Shown: piece after piece, positions 1-8,625 of the stretch
Numbering within the stretch: the first letter of the stretch is position 1
How the letters are laid out: every line of letters begins with the position of its first letter
DNA from: AP-15 sp963790875
Lineage (GTDB): Bacteria > Pseudomonadota > Alphaproteobacteria > ATCC43930 > CGMCC-115725
NCBI GenBank assembly: GCA_963790875.1
Contig: CAWBQT010000003.1
Coordinates: 806,001 to 870,000 of the forward strand
Length of the DNA stretch: 64,000 nucleotides
Direction: 5' to 3'
Made by a program: the position numbers and the translations under genes
Notes under the pieces: model-generated
What the model saw: the letters and a program-made list of their open reading frames with translations, nothing else
Database searches by the model: none
Told to the model about the DNA's origin: nothing

Positions 1-1346
1 AGGCCGGCTGCGCGGCGCTGATCACGGCGGCCCGGTTCAAATCGAGCGACTATCTTTCGATGCTCGGCGAATTGGCACCGGAGCTGGCGACGGCAGCGCC
101 CGGGGCGCTGCGAGCGGCGCGCCTGCCCGATCTGCGGCTCGTCATCGCGATCGGCGACGACCGCCCGCCCGGCGCCCTCGCATTCGGCGACGTCGCCGGC
201 CTCGGCGGCGCGGCCGAGCGCCGCCGGCTCGCGACCCTGGCCGAGGAACTGCAGTTCGACGACCCGATCAACATCCAATTCACCTCGGGCACGACCGGCT
301 TTCCGAAGGGTGCGACTCTGACCCACCACAACATCCTGAACAACGGCTTCTTCCTCGGCGAGGCGATGAAGTTCACCGAGCGCGACCGCGTCTGCATCCC
401 GGTGCCGCTCTACCATTGCTTTGGCATGGTGATCGGCAATCTCGCCTGCCTGACGCATGGCGCCGCGATGGTCTATCCGAGCGAGGGGTTCGATCCGCTC
501 GCCACGCTCGAAGCGATCGAGGCCGAGCGCTGCACGGCGCTCTACGGCGTGCCGACGATGTTCATCGCCGAGATGGATCACCCCGAATTCGCCCGCTTCG
601 ATCTCGGATCGCTGCGCACCGGCATGATGGCCGGCAGCCCGTGTCCGATCGAGGTCATGAAGCGGGCCGTCGACCGCATGTATCTGCGCGACCTGCTGAT
701 CGGCTACGGAATGACCGAAACGAGCCCGGCGAGCACGGCGACCGCGACCGACGATCCGATCGAGCGGCGGGTGTCGACGGTCGGCCGGGCATTGCCGCAT
801 GTCGAGGTCAAGATCGTCGACGCCGCCGGCCGGATCGTGCCGCGCGGCACGCCGGGCGAGCTGTTGTCGCGCGGCTACCTCGTCATGCTCGGCTATTGGA
901 ACGACGCCGCGCGGACGCGCGAGGCGATCGACCCGGCGGGCTGGATGAAGACCGGCGACCTGGCGACGATCGACGACCAGGGTTATTGCAATATCGTCGG
1001 GCGGATCAAGGACATGGTGATCCGCGGCGGCGAGAACGTCTATCCGCGCGAGATCGAGGAGTTCCTCTACCGCCATCCGAAGATCCAGGACGTGCAGGTG
1101 ATCGGCGTCCCCGATCGGCGCTATGGCGAGGAATTATGCGCCTGGGTCCGGCTGCGCGACGGCGAGACCGCGAGCGACGACGAGATCCGCGCCTTCTGCG
1201 AGGGGCAGATCGCGCATTACAAGATCCCGCGCTACGTCAAATTCGTCGACGGCTTTCCGATGACCGTGACCGGCAAGATCCAGAAATTCATCATGCGCGA
1301 AAAGATGATCGCCGAGCTCGGACTCGAGGTCGAAAAGACCGCCTGA
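1..1346 (+). CDS. AMP-binding acyl-CoA synthetase, 3' part (5' end outside window)
   Basis: The reading frame is open from the first bases of the window, so the start lies upstream. The product is an ANL-superfamily acyl-CoA synthetase that activates a carboxylic acid as an acyl-AMP and then a CoA thioester. Visible motifs in order are the phosphate-binding loop FTSGTTGFPKG, the A5 motif YGMTETSP, the A7 motif TGDLATID, the hinge region GRIKDMVIRGGENVYPREIE and the C-terminal catalytic lysine motif VTGKIQKF. The missing part is roughly the first 110-130 residues. The sequence resembles the medium-chain/FadD-like group, but the acyl substrate cannot be read from it. The C-terminus is complete and ends in EVEKTA. 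Confidence 0.93.
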   Translation, partial: AGCAALITAARFKSSDYLSMLGELAPELATAAPGALRAARLPDLRLVIAIGDDRPPGALAFGDVAGLGGAAERRRLATLAEELQFDDPINIQFTSGTTGFPKGATLTHHNILNNGFFLGEAMKFTERDRVCIPVPLYHCFGMVIGNLACLTHGAAMVYPSEGFDPLATLEAIEAERCTALYGVPTMFIAEMDHPEFARFDLGSLRTGMMAGSPCPIEVMKRAVDRMYLRDLLIGYGMTETSPASTATATDDPIERRVSTVGRALPHVEVKIVDAAGRIVPRGTPGELLSRGYLVMLGYWNDAARTREAIDPAGWMKTGDLATIDDQGYCNIVGRIKDMVIRGGENVYPREIEEFLYRHPKIQDVQVIGVPDRRYGEELCAWVRLRDGETASDDEIRAFCEGQIAHYKIPRYVKFVDGFPMTVTGKIQKFIMREKMIAELGLEVEKTA

Positions 1347-2057
1347 AACGGGCGGGCCGGCATCGCAATCTCGGATCAAGCCGAGCCACCTTGTCGATCC
1401 CTTTTGTCAGTTTGGCAGCCTCAGCCCCGGCCCGCCCCATCGAGGGGGGCGGAAGCGCGCTGCCGTCGGGCAAAACGGGCGAGGCCGCGCGATCTGAGAA
1501 CCCCGCGGGAGCGCCGGCGCCGCGGGTGCGGGATTCCCGTTTTCGACGGGAAAATGACGGGAAAAATTTGACTTTGCGGTATTGCCGTATTCGACAAACT
1601 ATTGATTCAACGACAACTTCAGAATAAATTCCCGTGTCGGCCAAACGGGAAAATGATCCATTGCAAACGGGAATCTTGTAACATAATCGGGAACATCGGA
1701 GATCACCAATCAGGCTCCCGGTCCGCTGCCCAGACAATGTCCGCACGATAGCAATTCCGATATTGATAATCAAGATAAAACTAATATCGTTTTGCGCCGC
1801 GCGACAACGTTCGGGGTTCGATCAGAGACGCTCGTCGTCGTCACCCGCTCCCAGTGGTCGCTTGCAAAGTCGAGGGATCCTGTACACGTCGTCCAGCACT
1901 CGCTAGACCCGGCCGCCCAATGTGGCTCGCTTCAAATATCGAAAACGCTTGCGGGCTTGGTCCCGCTTCGGCGGCATTTAATGAGCGGTAAACCGCATCC
2001 CTGATGAAAAACACGGGTGGTCGGAGCAGCCGCAGCTGCCCGGAAGGGACATAGTGA
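1347..2057. other. Non-coding stretch with REP-like hairpins
   Basis: No supported gene lies between the acyl-CoA synthetase stop and the convergent ABC ATPase stop. Short palindromes occur: CCCGCGG/CCGCGGG (1502-1508 and 1519-1525), then TTCCCGT/ACGGGAA around 1534-1552 with a 5-nt loop. The word ACGGGAAAATGA recurs about 100 bp further on. These resemble dispersed palindromic repeats of proteobacteria and may also help terminate the upstream transcript. There is no T-run, so a terminator call is weak. Confidence 0.4.
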
Positions 2058-2918
2058 TCAGTCATCGCGCGCGGTGTATTCTCCCGGCACCCGGTGCTTA
2101 GTCGTCTTTTCGGCGACATTGATTAGTTCGACCGGCGTCAACTCCCTGAACCCATCGGCCGCCTTTAGAGGTTCGCAGATTCGCAACGTGTCGTTCAGCA
2201 CCACGTCGTCGACGATCCTGCCGTCGACCATGCGCACCAGTCGATCAGCCTCCTCGATGATGCTGTCGTCATGGGTGACCATAACCACGGCGGAGCCGTC
2301 TTCGACCGTCGTCTCCTTGAGGAAATCGACCACGACGCGCGTCGTATTGCGGTCGAGCGCCGCCGTTGGCTCGTCGGCGAGCACGAGCCGCGGCCGATTT
2401 ACGAGGGCCCGGGCGACGGCGACGCGCTGGCGCTGGCCGCCGGACAGCGAGTCCGGCTTGTGGTCGATACGGTTCCCGAGCCCGAGGCGCTCTAGCACCG
2501 CTGTGCCGCGCTGCCGCATCTCGGATGGCGCGCAGCCACCGAGCTGCATTGACAGCTTAACATTCTCGTAGGCCGACAGAGCGTCGAACAGATTGTGCAT
2601 CTGAAAGATAAAGCCGACATTGCGCCGAACCGCAACCAGCTCGCGCCGGCACAGACACGCCAGGTCGTGTCCGAGCACCTCGACCCGGCCCTGCTGCACT
2701 GAGCGCAGGGCACCGACGAGAGTGAGCAGCGTGGTTTTGCCCGCACCCGAGGGCCCGGTCATGACCACGAATTGCCCGGACTCGATTTCGATCGAGTTGC
2801 CGAACAGGACTTGGTTGCGCGATTCGCCATGACCGAAGAAATGGTTCAGGCTCTCGACCCGGACCCCCGGCTGCGCCGCAGGCGTTCCGGTCGACGGGGA
2901 AAGGGCCGCAGCGCGCAT
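2058..2918 (-). CDS. ABC transporter ATP-binding protein, DevA-like
   Basis: A 286-aa ABC ATPase. It has Walker A GPSGAGKTTLL, a Q-loop in FIFQMHNLF, the signature LSGGQRQRVAVARAL, Walker B LVLADEPTAALD and the H-loop MVTHD. The stretch around GALRSVQQGRVEVLG and the RRNVGFIFQ context are typical of the DevA branch of the MacB/LolD-type exporters, which pair with a DevC permease and a DevB membrane-fusion protein. No such partner is adjacent, so the ATPase is an orphan here. About 40 residues follow the usual ATPase core. The last residues, EYTARDD, nearly repeat the end of the exported protein encoded just upstream on the same strand. A possible leader ORF with a much better ribosome site ends 9 nt before the start. 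Confidence 0.85.
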   Translation of the reverse strand: MRAAALSPSTGTPAAQPGVRVESLNHFFGHGESRNQVLFGNSIEIESGQFVVMTGPSGAGKTTLLTLVGALRSVQQGRVEVLGHDLACLCRRELVAVRRNVGFIFQMHNLFDALSAYENVKLSMQLGGCAPSEMRQRGTAVLERLGLGNRIDHKPDSLSGGQRQRVAVARALVNRPRLVLADEPTAALDRNTTRVVVDFLKETTVEDGSAVVMVTHDDSIIEEADRLVRMVDGRIVDDVVLNDTLRICEPLKAADGFRELTPVELINVAEKTTKHRVPGEYTARDD

Positions 2919-2927
2919 CAGAGCAAC

Positions 2928-3014
2928 TCAGCCGGACCAGCCGCTTATCTGCAACTCCGTCATGTTTACGTCCACATCGGCAACGTCGCGATGCGTGATC
3001 TTGCCGGTCTGCAT
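2928..3014 (-). CDS. Possible 28-aa leader peptide ahead of the ABC ATPase
   Basis: A short frame begins MQTGKITHRDVADV and ends ISGWSG. Its start has a strong GGAGGG ribosome site 4 nt upstream. Its stop lies 9 nt before the ATG of the DevA-like ATPase, whose own start has only a weak ribosome site, so translational coupling is plausible. No known family is recognised. It could also be the remnant of a lost permease or of another upstream gene. The evidence is the ribosome site and the spacing only. Confidence 0.35.
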   Translation of the reverse strand: MQTGKITHRDVADVDVNMTELQISGWSG

Positions 3015-3142
3015 GTTACCCTCCTTCGTCAGTCGGTCCTTTCAGCTGTCAGCCCGCCTCTTCAGCCGGCTCGTTGGAGCGAGCCGCAGTGCGCCGGCCC
3101 TACAACGAAAACGGTCTCGAGAAGGATAGCTCCCGGTGGCAA

Positions 3143-3628
3143 TCAGTCATCGCGCTCGGTGTATTCCTTCGATAGCACCTCTTCCGCAAGGTCAGCCGCA
3201 ATGCTCTGACAAAGGTTTTCGTAGGAGCTGCCCGACACGATCCGGTGCATCCGAATCAGAGTATAATAATTGATACTCGTTAGAAAAGCGGTCCTGTCCT
3301 CGCCTTTCTTGATACGAGGCCGAAATTCTTCCATCGGGAAGGTCTGTGCCACCACCAAACTGGCAGACACATTCTCCTCGGTCTTTTGCACCGCGATGTC
3401 TAGGATGAAGCGCACACCATTGGTCGGTACTGTCTCAACCTTGATGTCCGGCATCTGCGATAGCTCGCCCACTAGGCACGATCTCATAGGAAGAAGTACA
3501 GCATCCTCGCCGGAAAATCGAAGGCGAAGGATTATATCCGTGCCCGTGGTAGCTTGGGCGAATGCATGGGCGGTTAGAGAGGCAAGAGCTAGAAGAACTA
3601 TAAGGATCGCTAGCCTGATTGATGACAT
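3143..3628 (-). CDS. Exported protein of unknown function
   Basis: 161 aa. The ATG at 3628 is chosen because it follows a GGTGGGGGGTAG ribosome site and opens a clear signal peptide (MSSIRLAILIVLLALAS, then AHAFA, with cleavage likely after it). The frame stays open for another 140 codons upstream, but that part has no signal sequence and unnatural composition. The mature part of about 137 residues has no family I recognise. It has two cysteines (RSCLV and ENLCQS) that could form a disulfide. It ends EYTERDD, almost the same as the end of the next gene, the DevA-like ATPase. The two genes are about 130 bp from being directly consecutive and may be co-transcribed. Confidence 0.65.
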   Translation of the reverse strand: MSSIRLAILIVLLALASLTAHAFAQATTGTDIILRLRFSGEDAVLLPMRSCLVGELSQMPDIKVETVPTNGVRFILDIAVQKTEENVSASLVVAQTFPMEEFRPRIKKGEDRTAFLTSINYYTLIRMHRIVSGSSYENLCQSIAADLAEEVLSKEYTERDD

Positions 3629-4253
3629 TGTTAATCTACCCCCCACCGTTTTGGCCGACAAGCTCAAGCGCTTGGCTCGTCGCATGTGTTTTCCAACGCA
3701 CGGCGCGCTCGAAAGTTCGTTTAAGTCGAGGGCGCGGCTAAAAGCCTGATTATTGTCACAGCCGGCGCATACCGCTCTTCCGTTCGAGGGATGCGGCGGT
3801 GCCCTCAAGCGGCAGAGACCGCCGAGGACCGCTGGAAGATGACTTGGGGAGCGGTTGGTTACGGGCCGAATGGCGCGCGCGCGACGGATTTTTAGGGGGC
3901 CATATTGACCGCCATATTGACGATTGTAATGGCAAGGGCATTCGCGCCGGTGCCATGATCGAGCGTGGCGTTCTGACTTGCAGCCCTCGCGCCCGTCCGC
4001 AGCTGTGGAGAAAGAAAGTGTGATCCCCGGAAGCCCACTCGACCGCAAAACTACTTGGTGGTCGAGGCGGCAATGATTGGTGATTGCAAGCTGCCCGAAC
4101 CCGCCCAGTTCTCACCGCCGCCCACGGTAATTCGTTCCAGTGTGCGAACCGAGGCGTCAGCAGATCCCTGTTACAGGTCGCACCCCTGGTATCGAGCACG
4201 GTACGGGATCTGGTCGCCGGTTCGGGGCCGTGTTTCGAGTGCGCGCGCAATCT
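3629..4253. other. Stretch without a recognisable gene
   Basis: This region follows the truncated end of the integrase fragment on the minus strand. Frames on both strands are short, overlapping and low in protein-like composition. Nothing could be matched to a known family. Confidence 0.4.
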
Positions 4254-4426
4254 GATCAACGAATCGGTCGGGATGGAATCCAGCAGTGCGCGCGCCTCGT
4301 CGGCGGCGAGCACCGGCGTCTTGCCCTTTGTCACCACCTAGCGCGGGCCGCCCACGGCGCGTGAGCCGGGTTGGTGTCGAGGACGTGGCGGGTCACCAGC
4401 CGGTCAAACAGCATGCGCAGTGCCGC
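4254..4426 (-). pseudogene. Tyrosine recombinase (integrase) fragment, frameshifted
   Basis: Two consecutive minus-strand frames read AALRMLFDRLVTRHVLDTNP and then VVTKGKTPVLAADEARALLD. These match the end of the N-terminal SAM-like domain and the linker into the catalytic domain of tyrosine recombinases, where the usual text is ...NPAHAVRGP.HVVTKGKTPVL. The frame changes between about 4357 and 4337. Homology stops after DSIPTDSLI, so the whole catalytic domain (Arg, His-x-x-Arg, Tyr) is missing. It is a dead remnant of an integrated element. Confidence 0.7.
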
Positions 4427-4466
4427 CGCTCGATCTCGGCGGCGGCAACGCAGGATATCGCGCAAG

Positions 4467-4748
4467 CTACGGCGGGCCTCGGCGACGCCGGAGCGCGGTT
4501 GGGCGGCGAGGCGCGGCCCGACGGTGGCCGCGTAGCGCGACAATCGCACCGCGTCTCGCCCTGGCCCGAAGGTGCCGCAGGCGGCTCCGAGACCTTTGGC
4601 GCTCGATTTCGTCGGCGTTGTCGGCTAGCTCTGTTGCCCAAAGCCGAAGCATCGCAATATTGTCGGCTTCCGTTAAAGACTTCGCGTATTCTCGGCACTT
4701 CCGCGCAAGGGCAAGAAGCGATTGTGGATCAAGGTAAGGGGATCGCAT
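4467..4748 (-). CDS. Small conserved alphaproteobacterial-type protein
   Basis: The ATG at 4748 has a GGGAGGG ribosome site 6 nt upstream. The first ~45 residues (LLALARKCREYAKSL, then WATELADNADEIERQ) look like the short helical proteins widespread in rhizobia and relatives. After that the composition turns to Arg/Ala-rich low-complexity sequence, which suggests a frameshift or fusion into the adjoining integrase debris. The function is unknown. Only the N-terminal half is convincing. Confidence 0.45.
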   Translation of the reverse strand: MRSPYLDPQSLLALARKCREYAKSLTEADNIAMLRLWATELADNADEIERQRSRSRLRHLRARARRGAIVALRGHRRAAPRRPTALRRRRGPP

Positions 4749-4789
4749 CGAATCCCTCCCAAGACAGTGATCATTCGGCACAATGTGCC

Positions 4790-4925
4790 GTGTTGCGGTC
4801 GCCAGTGACGATCAGATCGGCACGGCCGTTGACCGCCAGCTCCCAGCTCGAGGAACTTGTCGTCCGTCGGATCGCGGCACGCGGCAATGCGCTCGGCGAT
4901 CGCCACCAGCTCGGCCGCGGCCACC
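4790..4925 (-). pseudogene. PIN-domain toxin C-terminal fragment, frameshifted
   Basis: The first frame reads AAAELVAIAERIAACRDPTD then DKFLEL. After a one-frame shift near 4844 it continues as LAVNGRADLIVTGD. This is the C-terminal half of the 'putative toxin-antitoxin system toxin component, PIN family'. The N-terminal half with the first catalytic Asp is absent. A second decayed copy of the same toxin type lies at 9258-9665. Confidence 0.7.
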
Positions 4926-5022
4926 GCGGTGTCACCGGCCGGACGCACCTTCCCGCTTTTTGTCCTCCCCTCCCTCGGTTCTGGCTTGTGGTTTCTCCCC
5001 GCCCCGCGCATCAAGAATGCAA

Positions 5023-5292
5023 TCAGATTTCGTGGGCGACGGCCTCGGCAGCAATCGTCTGCGGGGTATCTATTTTCGCCCTGATCATTTTGCCATCCAG
5101 TGGCAGCACAACGATGTCATCAGGGTGTGGCGCAGGCTGCCCATAGACATGGACGTTCGCTCGCGAGCCGTCCTTGCAGGTCACGGAAATCTCGTAGTCC
5201 AAGCGCATCACTGGTACTCCGCACGATGGTTCTTTGACGGCAACGTCAACGAAATAGCGAGGCGTGTTGTGCCAATCGAAAATGATGATCAC
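5023..5292 (-). CDS. Hypothetical 89-aa protein (FDWH start motif)
   Basis: A GTG-started frame (MIIIFDWHNTPRYFVD at the N-terminus) with balanced, protein-like composition and no low-complexity runs. It contains short beta-type stretches (LDYEISVTC, NVHVYGQPAP, DDIVVLPLDG). No family is recognised. A truncated relative begins MILHFDWHG at 10385, and the 14 bases before the start codon are also similar there. That supports both as real members of one small-protein family. Confidence 0.55.
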   Translation of the reverse strand: MIIIFDWHNTPRYFVDVAVKEPSCGVPVMRLDYEISVTCKDGSRANVHVYGQPAPHPDDIVVLPLDGKMIRAKIDTPQTIAAEAVAHEI

Positions 5293-5495
5293 AGAAACGT
5301 CACAGGTCGAAGCCGATTGCGGAGACCCCTGTTAAGCGGCTTCCCGCAGCAGCTCATCCGGCGGGCCTGATCTGCCCAAGAGCCGACGAAAAGCCCGATC
5401 GTCTGCCTTGGATCAGATAGCCGACAAAGTTCCGTGCGGGCGGGATCAAGGGGTTACGGTTGCCGTAAGATACTGGAACTCATCCGGAAAACCGC

Positions 5496-5585
5496 CTTCT
5501 CGGCTACGCCCGCGACAGCATGTACGGGCAGACGCTCGACGCCCAGGTAGAGCGGCTAGGCCGCGCGCAGGCTGCACCGAGAGCT
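5496..5585 (+). pseudogene. Serine recombinase (resolvase) N-terminal fragment
   Basis: The plus strand encodes LLGYARDSMYGQTLDAQVER, which matches the start of resolvase-type serine recombinases (usually IGYARVSTDGQTLDAQLEQL). The catalytic Ser region is altered (ARVS to ARDS). Homology fades after about 30 residues, with no catalytic core or DNA-binding domain. Confidence 0.6.
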
Positions 5586-5710
5586 TGCACAGAACGACGT
5601 TGGCTGCGGCCACAACTCGAAGGGACGGTCGCTCGCTAACCGCTCCACGATAACGCGCCAGAGGAGGCGACATTAAGCCGACGTAAATCTGCCCGGATTA
5701 CTCAGGCGTC

Positions 5711-5890
5711 GTGACACTGCTCCCTGCGTGCTTTTTGCGCTTTTGCGCTTGGTTCGTGTCGGCGCTGGCCGGCGGTGAGGGCATATTCGCGCTCTGGGGC
5801 GCCTATCGCGGGGCGCCAGTGCTGCTACGCGGGCTGTTCTTGCTCGGCTTAGCGGTGTCAATGACGCTGCTTACGGCGAGAAATGATTGA
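5711..5890 (+). CDS. Possible small membrane protein, 59 aa
   Basis: A GTG-started frame with two hydrophobic stretches, around FCAWFVSALAGGEG and VLLRGLFLLGLAVSMTLL, ending TARND. There is no good ribosome site and no recognised family. It may instead be the 3' end of a lost gene. It is listed because the hydrophobic pattern is better than chance for a frame this short. Confidence 0.25.
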   Translation: MTLLPACFLRFCAWFVSALAGGEGIFALWGAYRGAPVLLRGLFLLGLAVSMTLLTARND

Positions 5891-5950
5891 CATGGTGATC
5901 TCGATCCGTACCGGCTGAGTGTCCGGGTGTAGCATCGCGTCATCTTATCC

Positions 5951-6139
5951 TCAGCTCCGTCTGCGCTCATCGAACCACGGAAACGCCCTCCGCAGCCGCT
6001 CGCTCCGTTCGCGGATGGGACGACCAGTCGGGCTTTCGGGTGGTGGCCCGGTGAGCCGATCGATCACGGTCAAGCGCGCGAGCGTCAGCAGGCAGTCGAC
6101 CCGATCGAGCAATTTGGCGGCCGCACGATGTTTCCTCAA
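5951..6139 (-). CDS. Small conserved protein, paralogue of 46761-46946
   Basis: 62 aa, TTG start. The core LTLARLTVIDRLTGPPPE followed by IRERSERLRRAFPWFDERRR is clearly homologous to the 61-aa protein in the tRNA-Ser island (LTLARLTVFDWLAGPPPE, IRERGERLRAAFSWFDERRR). Conservation between the two loci supports a real coding sequence. The function is unknown. It is short, basic, probably helical and lacks a membrane segment. Confidence 0.5.
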   Translation of the reverse strand: MRKHRAAAKLLDRVDCLLTLARLTVIDRLTGPPPESPTGRPIRERSERLRRAFPWFDERRRS

Positions 6140-6186
6140 AGCAACGGCCCCCTCAAGGAGGAATGGACATGCGTTTTGTCGTCATG

Positions 6187-6720
6187 ATGTTCTGACGACG
6201 GACCTCTCCCGCATCGAGGGCCTGTTCGTGATCGCGCGCGGCAGCGCATTCACCTACAAGGACAAACGGGTCGATGTGCGGCAGGTCGGTCACGAGCAGG
6301 GCGTGCGCTAGGTGCTCGAAGGCAGCGTTCACAAACTCGGATCGCGTATCCGCGTCAACGCCCAATTAATCGACGCAGAGACGGCCGCGCGAGCGCTTCG
6401 ATCGGGACGCCAGCGACCTGTTTTCATTGCAAGACGAAATCCCAGCCAGATTGCGAACGCGCTGGATGCCGCACTAATTGCCGCGGAGGCTTCACGGCCG
6501 ACCGGGCACGCAGTTGCGCTCGACTATTTTCTGCGAAGCCGCGCCGTCTTGTCGCGGCAATTTTCGCCGGAGACCTACGCCCACGGGATTAATCTTCTTG
6601 AATAGGCCATCGCGCTCGACCCGCAGTCGGTCGCTATTCAAAGCTGGCTAGCAAACGCGCTTGCGCGCCGGGCATTGGACTCCATGACCGACACGCCCGC
6701 CCGCGACATTGCGCGCGCCG
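6187..6720 (+). pseudogene. Adenylate-cyclase/TPR-type protein fragment with in-frame stops
   Basis: Reads TTDLSRIEGLFVIARGSAFT, VDVRQVGHEQGVR-stop-VLEGSV, RIRVNAQLIDAETA, then IANALDAALIAAEASRPT, and after a second stop AIALDPQSV and SWLANALA. This order matches the segment between the cyclase domain and the TPR repeats of proteobacterial adenylate cyclase/TPR proteins. One amber codon replaces the usual Tyr of GVRYVLEGS (6309-6311). Another lies after GINLLE (6603-6605). Two compensating frameshifts fall between about 6390 and 6460. The cyclase domain is missing. Confidence 0.75.
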
Positions 6721-7126
6721 AGATGCTCGTCAGCGTCGAGGAGGCGTTCAAAAACCTGAAGGGCGATCTCGCCATCCGGCCGATCTTTCACCAGGACCAG
6801 GGGCGCATCGAGGCGCATATCTTCATCGCCTTCCTCGCCTACTGCCTGCACAGCCTGCCCCGACGAAAGCCGGGGTCACGCTCGGCCGACGCCTCCATGC
6901 CCTGGCGCCCGGGCTGACGCCGCGCAGCGCCATCGAAAAGTTCGCCGCCGTGCAGATGATCGATCTGCATGTTCCGACGACCGACGGCCGCGAACTGCTG
7001 CTGACCCGCTACACCGAGCCAGAACCCGAGCTCGCGCTCCTGCTCCACAAACTCAAATTCGTTCCGCCAGAGCAGCCGAAGCCCAAAATCACCGCCGAAC
7101 CAGGGCAGCCCAGCACCCCGCCGTAG
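6721..7126 (+). pseudogene. IS4/IS1634-type transposase C-terminal remnant
   Basis: Reads FKNLKGDLAIRPIFHQDQGR then IEAHIFIAFLAYCLH, and after a frame change HALAPGLTPRSAIEKFAAVQ and PTTDGRELLLTRYTEPEPEL. This is the C-terminal region of IS4/IS1634-group transposases, which includes the last acidic catalytic segment. A 23-bp insertion at 6852-6874, carrying a small CCCCG/CGGGG palindrome, breaks the frame. The remnant begins directly where the adenylate-cyclase debris ends, so the join is probably an old insertion or deletion scar. After it, a 30-codon frame (AEEIAGYAYGGWYLSTQEAL) to about 7264 may be the tail of another lost gene. Confidence 0.65.
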
Positions 7127-7311
7127 TGCCGACCTTTGCCGGTCGGTTTAAGAAAGAACAGGCTCGAACGTCGACGCCGAAGAGATCGCCGGCTACGCCT
7201 ATGGCGGCTGGTATCTCTCTACCCAAGAAGCCTTGAGCCGCGGCCTGATTGCCGGCCTGATCTGACACCAAACCCGCCGAACAAACGGTGGACCGCCCCG
7301 CGGCGGCTCAG

Positions 7312-8625
7312 TCAGCTGGGCGCCGCTTCGGCGACGAGGTCGCTATCGAGCAGGCGCCGCGCCAGCGGCAGATCGACGTCCTTTTCCCAGGCGGCGACGA
7401 CCACGGTCGCCACACAATTGCCGATCAGGTTGCCGAGGGCTCGTGCCATGCCGATGAACCAGTCGACAGACAGCACCAGAACAAGGCCGATCGCCGGGAT
7501 GCTGGGCACGGCATTGAGCGTCGCGGCTAGAATTACGATGGCCGAGCCCGGTACGCCATGCGCTCCCTTCGAGGTGACGAGGGAAATGCCGAGCACCAGC
7601 AAGAGATCGCCGAGCGAGAGCGGCGTGTTGGTCGCCTGGGCGAGGAACACGACGGCGAGCGTCAGGTAGATCGAGAAGGCGTCGAGGTTGAACGAATATC
7701 CGGTCGGGATGACGAGCCCGACCACCGATTTGCCGACGCCGATCTGTTCGAGCTTGTGCATGATCTGCGGCAGTACCGCGTCGGATGAGGCGGTAGCGAG
7801 CACGATGGTCAGCTCCTCGCGCAGATAAGCGAGGAATTTTAACATGTTGAGCCCAGCCAACCGCATGATCCCGCCGAGAATGGCGAGGACGAAGAACCCC
7901 AGCGCCGCGTAGTAGAGGACGACGAGCGAGACTAGCTGGCGCAGTGAGCCAACGCCGTACTGGCCGACGGTATAACCAACGGCGCCGAGCACGCCCAACG
8001 GAGCCAGCCGGACGATCAGGCTCATCGCCTTGAAGAGCACCGAAGAAACCGCGTCGATCATTTTCGTGACCGGCTCGCCGGCTTCGCCGACCAGGGCGAG
8101 GCTGACCCCGAAGATCACGGCAAAACACAGCACCTGGAGCACGTCGTTGCGAGCCAAGGCGTCGAACGAGGTGGTCGGGATGACATTCAGGATGAACCCG
8201 CCGACGCCGCTGCCTTGCAGCTTGTGAATATTTTCGGCATGCGCCGAGAGCGCCTTCGGGTCGAGCTTCGAGGGATCGACGTTCATGCCATTGCCGGGGC
8301 CGACGAGAAAGGCGAGTACGATGCCGACGATCAACGCAACGGTCGTCATCGTTTCGAAATAGATCAACGCCTTGACGCCGACCCGACCGACCTTTTTTAA
8401 GTCGCCGGCGCCGGCGATGCCGTGCACGACGACGCAAAACACGATCGGCGCGACGATCATGGTGATCAGCTTCAAAAACGCGTCGCTGAAAAACTTGAGC
8501 CCGATGGCGAAATGCGGCGTCGCGACGCCGAAGACGATGCCGAGCAGCAACCCGGCGATGACCTGGGTAAACCGCGACCGGCAAAGGCCGACCGCTCTCG
8601 CTGGAAATGTCTCGACAACGGACAT
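7312..8625 (-). CDS. dctA: Dicarboxylate/amino acid:cation symporter, DctA-type
   Basis: 437 aa, the normal length for this family. It is an inner-membrane secondary transporter that takes up C4-dicarboxylates (or acidic amino acids) with H+ or Na+. Visible family marks are the N-terminal FTQVIAGLLLGIVFG, the NVIPTTSFDALARNDVLQVL loop, the HP1 hairpin serine motif ATASSDAVLP, the TM7 motif IPTGYSFNLD, and the HP2/TM8 region SLVTSKGAHGVPGSA with DWFIGMARALGNLIGN. The TM7 motif, usually NMDGT, reads NLDAF here. It is flanked on both sides by decayed elements, with no DctBD-like regulators nearby. Assignment to DctA rather than GltP rests on overall similarity. Confidence 0.9.
   Translation of the reverse strand: MSVVETFPARAVGLCRSRFTQVIAGLLLGIVFGVATPHFAIGLKFFSDAFLKLITMIVAPIVFCVVVHGIAGAGDLKKVGRVGVKALIYFETMTTVALIVGIVLAFLVGPGNGMNVDPSKLDPKALSAHAENIHKLQGSGVGGFILNVIPTTSFDALARNDVLQVLCFAVIFGVSLALVGEAGEPVTKMIDAVSSVLFKAMSLIVRLAPLGVLGAVGYTVGQYGVGSLRQLVSLVVLYYAALGFFVLAILGGIMRLAGLNMLKFLAYLREELTIVLATASSDAVLPQIMHKLEQIGVGKSVVGLVIPTGYSFNLDAFSIYLTLAVVFLAQATNTPLSLGDLLLVLGISLVTSKGAHGVPGSAIVILAATLNAVPSIPAIGLVLVLSVDWFIGMARALGNLIGNCVATVVVAAWEKDVDLPLARRLLDSDLVAEAAPS

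Noticed and set aside
5919..6311. 130-codon plus-strand frame across 5919-6311
   Set aside because: Its first two thirds are the antisense of the conserved 62-aa minus-strand gene. Only the last part (TTDLSRIEGLFV onward) is real, and it belongs to the adenylate-cyclase/TPR remnant.
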